From positions 1-6,143 of the forward strand of contig JANWHV010000269.1 in assembly GCA_025450255.1 (NCBI GenBank): a stretch of DNA of 6,143 nt, in the 5' to 3' direction. The DNA is from Chloroflexota bacterium (lineage in GTDB: Bacteria; Chloroflexota; UBA5177; JANWHV01). The notes beneath the pieces are model-generated. The model had not been told where the DNA came from. It ran no database searches and was given only the letters and a program-made list of their open reading frames with translations. Below, one piece after another: positions 1-5,506 of the stretch (position 1 is its first letter; the number at the start of each line of letters is the position of its first letter). A program made the position numbers and the translations under genes.

Positions 1-6
1 GGGGCG

Positions 7-12
7 TATACT
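7..12 (+). promoter_or_regulatory. Possible -10 element of the mraZ/dcw promoter
   Basis: TATACT at 7-12 differs by one base from TATAAT. It lies just upstream of the MraZ-type repeats and about 70 bp upstream of the mraZ start, so transcription would begin near 18-20 and the repeats would fall at the start of the transcript. The -35 region lies off the left edge and cannot be judged, so the call rests on one hexamer and its position. Confidence 0.4.
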
Positions 13-20
13 GACCTCAC

Positions 21-29
21 TGTGGATAA
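21..29 (-). promoter_or_regulatory. Perfect DnaA-box consensus overlapping the MraZ array
   Basis: The bottom strand of 21-29 reads TTATCCACA, the classic high-affinity DnaA box. Bases 33-41 and 53-61 read TTATCCCCA on the bottom strand, one mismatch each. The exact match is directly visible, but binding by DnaA is inference. The G-rich MraZ boxes with GATAA spacers naturally resemble this consensus, so part of the similarity may be coincidence. The first copy is out of register with the 10-bp MraZ period by 2 bp, and it is also the copy that fits the MraZ box least and the DnaA box best. Confidence 0.35.
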
Positions 30-61
30 CAGTGGGGATAAGTGGGGGCAAATGGGGATAA
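21..61 (+). promoter_or_regulatory. MraZ operator: four direct repeats with 10-bp period
   Basis: Four TGG-led boxes begin at exactly 23, 33, 43 and 53: TGGAT, TGGGG, TGGGG and TGGGG, each followed by a 5-nt spacer. MraZ is known in E. coli to bind TGGGN direct repeats spaced by 5 nt ahead of its own gene. The 10-bp period puts all boxes on one face of the helix, which suits a ring-forming multimeric repressor contacting neighbouring repeats. The first box is the weakest match. The array ends about 20 bp before the mraZ ATG, so the inferred role is autoregulation of mraZ and the genes behind it. Confidence 0.85.
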
Positions 62-80
62 CCGGTAGCCGGCGGGAACG

Positions 81-518
81 ATGTTTCTAGGGGAGTTTGC
101 CCATAGCCTTGACAGCAAGGGAAGGTTGGCAATTCCGGCCAAGTTTCGCATGCGATTGGGCGAGGGGGCGATCGTTACGCGCGGGCTGGATGGTTGTCTG
201 GTGATTTATCCCGCCAACGAGTGGCAGGAGTACGCCGAAAAACTCGACAAACTGCCGTCGACCCAACCCGATGTCCGGAACTACAAACGCTTTATCTTTT
301 CCGGCGCCACGGAGTGTGAGTTCGATCGACAGGGCCGCGTGCTTATTCCGGCATTCTTACGGGAGTACGCGGGCCTTGAGGAGACCGCCGTCGTGGTCGG
401 CCAGTACAGCAAGGTGGAGATCTGGGGCCAATCCCGCTGGGACGCGGCGCGTCCCAAGGTTGAGGACGACGGAGAACATATCGCCGAACGGCTCTCCGGC
501 ATGGGACTGGATATCTAA
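81..518 (+). CDS. mraZ: MraZ, transcriptional regulator of the dcw cluster
   Basis: This 145-residue protein has the usual MraZ length and the two SpoVT/AbrB-like swapped-hairpin repeats of the family. Each repeat carries the signature DxxxR: D11-S-K-G-R15 followed by LAIPAKFR, and D82-R-Q-G-R86 followed by VLIPAFLR. MraZ is a nucleoid-associated DNA-binding protein that forms rings and represses its own operon by binding TGGGN repeats, and such repeats lie directly upstream. The ATG at 81 fits the conserved N-terminus (MFLGEFAHSLDSKGR); the ribosome site is weak (GGCGGGA at 71-77, 3 nt from the start). It is the first gene of the cluster, 147 bp ahead of the likely rsmH start. Nothing in it looks damaged. 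Confidence 0.97.
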   Translation: MFLGEFAHSLDSKGRLAIPAKFRMRLGEGAIVTRGLDGCLVIYPANEWQEYAEKLDKLPSTQPDVRNYKRFIFSGATECEFDRQGRVLIPAFLREYAGLEETAVVVGQYSKVEIWGQSRWDAARPKVEDDGEHIAERLSGMGLDI

Positions 519-623
519 CCCTGAGCAATGGCCACTCGCTAACGCCGACATGCATAAACCGTGATAATTCAAGTAGTTTTTGCACCTGATTGTTCCGCGC
601 CTGGTCACGTTACCGCGATCAAT

Positions 624-632
624 TGCTACACT
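624..632 (+). promoter_or_regulatory. Possible extended -10 promoter ahead of rsmH
   Basis: TGCTACACT at 624-632 reads as an extended -10: a TG pair, one base, then TACACT, which differs from TATAAT at two positions. A start near 638-640 would leave a leader of about 27 nt before the rsmH TTG with its ribosome site. I see no convincing -35 hexamer 16-18 bp upstream. The gap between mraZ and rsmH (519-666) is the longest in the cluster and more AT-rich than its surroundings, which is the main reason to consider a promoter here. Confidence 0.25.
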
Positions 633-656
633 GTCTAAGGCTTGGTGGCATCACCA

Positions 657-666
657 GGGAGGTGAG
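657..666 (+). promoter_or_regulatory. Strong Shine-Dalgarno that sets the rsmH start
   Basis: GGGAGGTGAG at 657-666 is a near-perfect complement of the 16S 3' end and sits directly before a TTG codon at 667-669, with 4 nt between GGAGG and TTG. The reading frame stays open upstream to a TTG at 580, but that codon has no ribosome site, and the 29 extra residues do not resemble the RsmH N-terminus. Confidence 0.75.
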
Positions 667-1596
667 TTGGTTTCCGTAGAGCACGTTCCGGTGCTCTACC
701 ACGAAACCCTCGCCGGGCTGGCTTTACACGCGGGAGGGAAGTACGTCGATTGCACCGCCGGCAGCGGCGGTCATGCGGTTGGCATCCTCGACGGAAGCGC
801 GCCGAACGGCACACTCCTCGCCCTGGATACCGATCCCGAGGCGATTCAGCGCACGCGGGCCAGATTGCAACCGTATGGCGAACGCGCGCTGGTCGTGCAA
901 GGCAACTTTCGTGATGTGACGAGCATCGCGCGGCGGCACGGCTGGGATCAGGCCGACGGCATTCTGTTCGACCTGGGGGTGTCCAGCGTACAACTTGGCG
1001 AGACGCGACGAGGTTTTAGCTTTCAGACCGACGGCCCGCTCGATATGCGGATGGATCCGGAGAGAGGACGGTCAGCCGCGGATCTGGTGCGCGACCTGAC
1101 CGAAGCGGACTTGGCGGACATTATCCTGCGGTTTGGCGAGGAGCCGCAAGCAAGGAGGATCGCGGCGGCAATCGTCCGCGAACGCGCGAAGCACGACATC
1201 ATAACCACGGCTCGGTTAGCGGATCTGGTGTCTCAGGCGAAAGGACGCCGCGGACGAATACACTCGGCAACCACGGTTTTCCAGGCTCTGCGGATCGCCG
1301 TCAATGGCGAATTGGACAGCGTAACCCTGGCACTGCCACAGGCGGTCCGCCTATTGCGGCCCGGCGGGAGATTGGCGATCATCGCCTTCCATTCGCTGGA
1401 AGACCGAATTGTGAAGCGTTTCATGCGCGAGGAGGCGAAAGAGTGCCGATGCCCACCGAGTCAGCCCGTATGCACGTGCGATCGACGCCCAGTGCTTCGA
1501 TTACTGGATCGACACGCGGTGATGCCGGAGCCCGACGAGGTGCGAGCCAACCCACGCGCCAGAAGCGCGCGGTTGCGCGTGGCGGAGAAGCTCTGA
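667..1596 (+). CDS. rsmH: RsmH (MraW), 16S rRNA m4C1402 N4-methyltransferase
   Basis: RsmH uses S-adenosylmethionine to methylate N4 of C1402 in the 16S rRNA decoding centre. From the TTG at 667 the protein has 309 residues, the normal family length, and begins with the family-like HVPVLYHETL (residues 6-15). Visible motifs are the SAM-binding loop DCTAGSGGH (28-36), ALDTDP (52-57), DGILFDLGVSS (97-107), RGFSF with PLDMRMD (115-130), FQALRIAVNGEL (205-216) and FHSLEDRIVK (241-250). A CxC...CxC cluster (C259, C261, C268, C270) and a basic NPRARSARLR tail follow, both usual in the family. The motif before FQALR reads HSATT where HPATR is common, a mild change. The gene lies between mraZ and the FtsL-like gene, as in most dcw clusters. 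Confidence 0.96.
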   Translation: MVSVEHVPVLYHETLAGLALHAGGKYVDCTAGSGGHAVGILDGSAPNGTLLALDTDPEAIQRTRARLQPYGERALVVQGNFRDVTSIARRHGWDQADGILFDLGVSSVQLGETRRGFSFQTDGPLDMRMDPERGRSAADLVRDLTEADLADIILRFGEEPQARRIAAAIVRERAKHDIITTARLADLVSQAKGRRGRIHSATTVFQALRIAVNGELDSVTLALPQAVRLLRPGGRLAIIAFHSLEDRIVKRFMREEAKECRCPPSQPVCTCDRRPVLRLLDRHAVMPEPDEVRANPRARSARLRVAEKL

Positions 1597-1636
1597 TACC
1601 CTTTGCCCGTATGTCTGTGAAGAGAGTAGGCGACGG

Positions 1637-2110
1637 ATGACCCTGCATCGAGCGACGCGAGGTCTCAGTACGCCGGCCAATCCCGTGGCCGACACGGCGC
1701 CGCGTCAGCCCGCCGGCCCGGTTGTCCTGTTCATTGCCGCCGTGCTCATCGCCGGGCTCACGTGTGTCCTGTATCTCTGGCAGCAGAGCCAGATCGTCGC
1801 CAACCAGCAGGATATTCGGCGGCTGGACGCCCAGTACACCGCCATGTTGACGCAGGTCAACGACCTGCAATACCAGGCTAACATGCTGGGTTCGGTGTCA
1901 CGCGTGGTGGCCGAGGCAGGCAAGTACGGCATGGTGCCGGGTGATTCGCGCCAGTTCAAGCAGCTAACCGTGCAGGATCCCAGCAACGGCCCGCTCGTCG
2001 CGCAAAACGAGACGCCGCCTTCGTCACCCGTCGTATTGCCCGCGACCAACGCCGCGATAACCTCCTGGTGGCAAGACGCCTGGGACGGGCTGTTTAACCT
2101 GGTGCAATAA
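1637..2110 (+). CDS. ftsL: FtsL-like bitopic cell-division protein
   Basis: This 157-residue protein has the FtsL/DivIC build: a Pro-rich cytoplasmic N-terminus (about 1-27), one membrane helix (about 28-48, VVLFIAAVLIAGLTCVLYLW), then a likely coiled coil (about 49-84) rich in Gln and Leu. Residues 86-103 (SVSRVVAEAGKYGMVPGD) resemble the segment after the coiled coil in FtsL/DivIC proteins, which often ends in GMV-x-P. FtsL acts in the divisome with FtsB/DivIC and helps activate the FtsW-FtsI septal synthase. The name rests on architecture and position between rsmH and ftsI, since the sequence evolves fast. A tail of about 50 residues is unusual: Pro/Ser-rich, then a Trp-rich segment (W144, W145, W149). 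The stop TAA at 2108-2110 shares its last base with the ftsI ATG, suggesting coupled translation. The ATG at 1637 has only a weak upstream ribosome site. Confidence 0.8.
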   Translation: MTLHRATRGLSTPANPVADTAPRQPAGPVVLFIAAVLIAGLTCVLYLWQQSQIVANQQDIRRLDAQYTAMLTQVNDLQYQANMLGSVSRVVAEAGKYGMVPGDSRQFKQLTVQDPSNGPLVAQNETPPSSPVVLPATNAAITSWWQDAWDGLFNLVQ

Positions 2111-4095
2111 TGCGACGTATCGCACGAAAAGGTTGGCGCCAGCTCTCGCTGTTGATGGCCATCCTCCTGGCTTTCAGTCTGCTCGCCGACCGGCTCTACG
2201 CGCTGCAAATTGGTCAGGCGTCCAACAACATGTTGCAGACGTACTTCGCCGACGACGTGGCGGCGCCGCAGACGGAGAAGCCGCCGCGCGGTACGGTAGT
2301 AGACGTCAACGGCACCGCCCTGGTCAGCACGGTCACCGTGTATAAGCTTGCAGCCGCCCCTCCGTACATCACCAAGAAAATGAAGCCGGTGGTGGCGCGT
2401 GTCCTTACCGACGTCTTGTTCCCGGTTCGCCTGCCAAGCGGTAAGCAGGTTCACAACAAGAAGGCGATTGCCAGGGCCAGGGCAACGTACCTGACCAAGT
2501 ACCACGCGATATTGAATCAGCTCAACGCCACCTGGACCTATGTCTGCATCGCGGGAGACGATAGCCCAACCTGCCCATACAAGGAAGCGATTTCTCGGGC
2601 CACCGCCGATACCATCGAACAGCGCATCAATAAGCTGGGTGTCTCGGGCATAAGCCTGGAAGCGCGCATCCAACCGAGCTACCCGAATAGCGCGCTGGCG
2701 TCGCAGGTGCTGGGTTACGTGGACTACCAGTATCCCAACGGTCAGCCGGTGGATACCGGCGAGTACGGAGTCCAGCAGTACTACGACAACTTGCTGAGCG
2801 GCATACCCGGCCATACGGCCGTGCGCTTCGATACCGAAGGGAAGCCGATTCGGGTGGGGACGGGGACGGACACGCCACCGCAGCCGGGCGCTACGTTGCG
2901 CCTGACCATCGACAGCTTCGTGCAGCTACTGGTGGAGCGCGATCTGAACCAGGTAGTGAAGGCGCAGCACGCCACGGGCGGCTCGATCGTCGTGGAGCGG
3001 CCTGATGGCGCGATATTGGCCATGGCCTCGACGCCGTCATACGATCCGAACGTCTGGAAGCAGACCGTCGCCAAGCTGGCGAAGCAGGCCGGCGCGGGCA
3101 CCAAGCATTTCAACCGGGCGAAATTCAACCAGGCCGTCTATAACCTGTTTCCTGACCCCGCGATCAGCAAGGAGTATGAGCCCGGCTCCACGTTCAAGGC
3201 GTTTACCATCGCGATTGGCTTTGATCAGAATCTGTTCAATGAAAACACGGCCGTGTATGACAGCGGCCGTCTCGACCTGAACAAGCAGTATGGCTTCGTC
3301 GTGCAGAATTGGTGCGGCTCGACATGCGCGTTTGGTGGGCCGGAAACGCCGGACATCATGCTCCACTATTCCTCGAATATCGCCGCCGTACAGTTCAACC
3401 GGCAGATTCCGGCCTTGACCTGGTACCAGTATGTGCTCGGCAACTTCGATTTTGGCACCGCGAGCGGTATCGACCTGGCAGGCGAGGTGCCCGGCGATGT
3501 GCGCCAACCCAACGACAAGCCGCCAAAGCCGCTGTGGGTGGGAACCTACAAAATCACCCAGGCCTATGGCCAGGGGCTTGGCGTCACCCCCCTGCAGCTC
3601 ACGAACGGCTACGCCGCGCTGGGGAATGGCGGCATGCTGCCGCATCCGCACGTGCTGGCGTCGTATACCCTTGGCGGCAAGACCGTAACTCCTGCCTGGC
3701 CGCCGCTGCACCGCGCGATAAGCAAGGAAACCTCCGACCGCATGGTGAAACTGCTCGTACACCAGGCGATAGACGGCGAGGCGTGTTTGGCGCTGGTGCC
3801 CGGCTACAACATCGCGGCGAAGACGGGGACCGCCTCGATTCCCAGCCTGGGCGGAAATTATTACCCGAACACCACCATCGCCAGCACGGCGGCGTTCGGC
3901 CCGGTCGACGCCGATCTCAGCCACCAGTTCGTGATCCTGGTGAAGGTGGACAAGCCCGCCACGCAGTGGGGTTCCGAGGTCGCGGCGCCGGTGGTCCATG
4001 ACATCTTTCAGCACCTCTTCGACTATTACAAAATCGCGCCGTCGCTGAACCCCGTACAGCCGACGAAAAAGTATTGCAGCGGGCCGAACTCTTGA
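2110..4095 (+). CDS. ftsI: FtsI-type class B penicillin-binding protein (septal transpeptidase)
   Basis: This 661-residue enzyme cross-links peptidoglycan stem peptides outside the membrane. It has a short basic cytoplasmic end, one membrane anchor (about 12-32), and a class B PBP dimerisation domain marked by PRGTVVDVNGTAL (59-71), YPNSALASQVLGYV (191-204) and GVQQYYDNLLSGIPG (220-234). The transpeptidase domain (about 260-640) has all three catalytic motifs: S360-T-F-K363 with the nucleophile serine in EPGSTFK, S421-S-N423, and K571-T-G573. There is no PASTA domain, and I see no signs of decay. Its place after the FtsL-like gene favours FtsI over the elongation enzyme PBP2/MrdA. Features worth noting are six cysteines in the exported part (146, 155, 402, 406, 559, 656) and Gln at 222 where many relatives have Glu. 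The ATG overlaps the preceding stop by one base. Confidence 0.92.
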   Translation: MRRIARKGWRQLSLLMAILLAFSLLADRLYALQIGQASNNMLQTYFADDVAAPQTEKPPRGTVVDVNGTALVSTVTVYKLAAAPPYITKKMKPVVARVLTDVLFPVRLPSGKQVHNKKAIARARATYLTKYHAILNQLNATWTYVCIAGDDSPTCPYKEAISRATADTIEQRINKLGVSGISLEARIQPSYPNSALASQVLGYVDYQYPNGQPVDTGEYGVQQYYDNLLSGIPGHTAVRFDTEGKPIRVGTGTDTPPQPGATLRLTIDSFVQLLVERDLNQVVKAQHATGGSIVVERPDGAILAMASTPSYDPNVWKQTVAKLAKQAGAGTKHFNRAKFNQAVYNLFPDPAISKEYEPGSTFKAFTIAIGFDQNLFNENTAVYDSGRLDLNKQYGFVVQNWCGSTCAFGGPETPDIMLHYSSNIAAVQFNRQIPALTWYQYVLGNFDFGTASGIDLAGEVPGDVRQPNDKPPKPLWVGTYKITQAYGQGLGVTPLQLTNGYAALGNGGMLPHPHVLASYTLGGKTVTPAWPPLHRAISKETSDRMVKLLVHQAIDGEACLALVPGYNIAAKTGTASIPSLGGNYYPNTTIASTAAFGPVDADLSHQFVILVKVDKPATQWGSEVAAPVVHDIFQHLFDYYKIAPSLNPVQPTKKYCSGPNS

Positions 4096-4105
4096 TCCTG
4101 GTCGC

Positions 4106-5506
4106 ATGAGCCATTCCGGCTTACGCTTGACGCTCGATGCCGTGCGCCGGTACCTCGCGGCGGGTGGTGAAGGGCAGCTTGACGTAACGGGTGGGGAGCC
4201 GGACTGGGCTGCTCCTCTTGGTCCGGCCGTCAACGACTCACGGGACGTCACGCCTGGGGCCCTGTTCGTGGCGCTGCCTGGCGAGCGCACGGACGGCCAC
4301 CGCTTCGCGGGTGCGGCCGTCGCGCAAGGCGCCGCCTTCCTGCTGCTTGAGCACATCCCGACCGACCTGCCGGAGTCCGCTGCTATCGTCTGGCAAGCGC
4401 CGGATCCGTTACGGGCGCTGCAGGGCTTCGCGCGCTGGTGGCGGAGCCAGTTCCCCGATCTGGTGGCGATCGGCGTCACCGGCAGTGTCGGCAAGACAAC
4501 CGCGAAAGACGTTATCGCGTCGTCGTTGGCCACCCAGGTACCCGTTCTTGCCAGCCCACGCAGCTTCAACAACGAGATTGGTCTCCCGCTCACCTTGCTC
4601 TCGCTTGCCGGCGAACATCGCGCCGCCGTGCTCGAGATGGGTATCTTCGACGTCGGCGACATCGCGTTCCTCGCAGGCATCGCCAGGCAAACGATTGGGG
4701 TCGTGCTGAATGTCGACGCCGTCCACCTCGAGCGGGCAGGCAGCATTGAGCGGATCGCGCGGGCGAAGCAGGAAATAATCGAGACGCTCCCCGCCGCCGG
4801 TATCGCGGTCCTGAACGCCGACGACCGGCGCGTTATCGCCATGCGCGCCGTAGCGCCAGGGCCGGTCCTCACCTTTGGCTTTGACCAGGGCGCTGATTGG
4901 CGCGGCGCCGACGTGCGCCTGGAGATCGACGGTCTTGAACTCGCGCTTTGCCGTGCAGGCTGCTCCTACTCTCTTAGCAGCCCGCTGCGTGGGCGCCACC
5001 ACGCCTACGCGCTGCTGGCAGCCGCCGCCACGCTTGAGGCGGCCGGCGTGCCGATACCCGAGATTGCGCCGGCCCTGGCCGCGGTGCGCGAGCCCGCGGC
5101 GCGCCAGAAGTTTTTGCGCGGCGCCGCCGATCGCCTGATTATCGACGATACATACAATGCCTCCCCGCTCTCCATGGCCGCCGCCCTCGATCTGCTCGCT
5201 GCGCGGCGCGCGCCACGGAAGGTCGCCATCCTGGCCGATATGCTGGAGCTTGGACCGATAAGCGATGCGAGCCACCGCGCGGTGGGCGAGCGCGCGGCGG
5301 CCAGCGCCGATCTGGTGATTGCCGTCGGCCCACATGCCCGCGCTATCGCCGATGCGGCAGGCGGTACCGCCGTGTGGTTCCCCGACAAGCCCTCGCTGCA
5401 TGGCGCTCTGGCACAATTGCTGTCCCCTGGCGACGCGGTTCTCGTCAAGGGATCGCGCGGTATGGCAATGGAGGAGGTCGTAGGGTGGTTGGTGGCGGCG
5501 ACATGA
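4106..5506 (+). CDS. murF: MurF, UDP-MurNAc-tripeptide:D-Ala-D-Ala ligase
   Basis: MurF adds D-Ala-D-Ala to UDP-MurNAc-tripeptide with ATP in the cytoplasm, completing the pentapeptide. The 466-residue length is normal. Domain 1 has NDSRDVTPGALFVAL and DGHRFAGAA (43-71). The ATP domain has the P-loop GSVGKTT (126-132), SFNNEIGLPLTLL (153-165), EMGIFDVGDI (177-186) and AKQEI (220-224), whose K221 is in the place of the lysine usually carbamylated in Mur ligases. The C-terminal part has DDTYNASPLSMAAAL (347-361), ILADMLELG (375-383) and VLVKGSRGMAME (445-456). The DDxYNxxPxSM motif separates it from MurC, MurD and MurE. The usual GxHNxxN motif reads GRHHAYA (296-302), losing both Asn, and NVDAVHLE (202-209) departs from the common N-x-G-P-A-HLE. 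The ATG at 4106 lies 10 bp after ftsI with no clear ribosome site, so re-initiation is plausible. Confidence 0.93.
   Translation: MSHSGLRLTLDAVRRYLAAGGEGQLDVTGGEPDWAAPLGPAVNDSRDVTPGALFVALPGERTDGHRFAGAAVAQGAAFLLLEHIPTDLPESAAIVWQAPDPLRALQGFARWWRSQFPDLVAIGVTGSVGKTTAKDVIASSLATQVPVLASPRSFNNEIGLPLTLLSLAGEHRAAVLEMGIFDVGDIAFLAGIARQTIGVVLNVDAVHLERAGSIERIARAKQEIIETLPAAGIAVLNADDRRVIAMRAVAPGPVLTFGFDQGADWRGADVRLEIDGLELALCRAGCSYSLSSPLRGRHHAYALLAAAATLEAAGVPIPEIAPALAAVREPAARQKFLRGAADRLIIDDTYNASPLSMAAALDLLAARRAPRKVAILADMLELGPISDASHRAVGERAAASADLVIAVGPHARAIADAAGGTAVWFPDKPSLHGALAQLLSPGDAVLVKGSRGMAMEEVVGWLVAAT

Noticed and set aside
62..72. Small hairpin CCGG-TAG-CCGG just ahead of mraZ
   Set aside because: The 4-bp stem with a 3-nt loop is too short to call in GC-rich DNA, although it does touch the weak ribosome site.
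551..584. The inverted repeat with T-run after mraZ as a terminator
   Set aside because: The stem is AT-rich, imperfect and has an 18-nt loop, and the T-run is part of the stem and not after it, so it does not fit an intrinsic terminator.
580..666. A 29-codon N-terminal extension of RsmH from TTG 580
   Set aside because: No ribosome site precedes 580, the residues do not match the RsmH N-terminus, and a strong site lies directly before TTG 667, which gives the normal family length.
1705..2814. A 369-codon open frame on the - strand across the FtsL-like gene and ftsI
   Set aside because: Shadow of the coding strand: low-information, Arg-rich composition, no domain, and no promoter or ribosome site seen.
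3037..4872. A 611-codon open frame on the - strand across ftsI and murF
   Set aside because: It is antisense to two clearly conserved genes, is rich in Arg, Ala and Ser with no recognisable motif, and is what GC-rich third positions produce on the opposite strand. Translation from it is not supported.
4409..5416. A 335-codon open frame on the - strand inside murF
   Set aside because: It lies wholly opposite a gene with intact MurF motifs and overlaps another antisense frame, so codon bias explains it.
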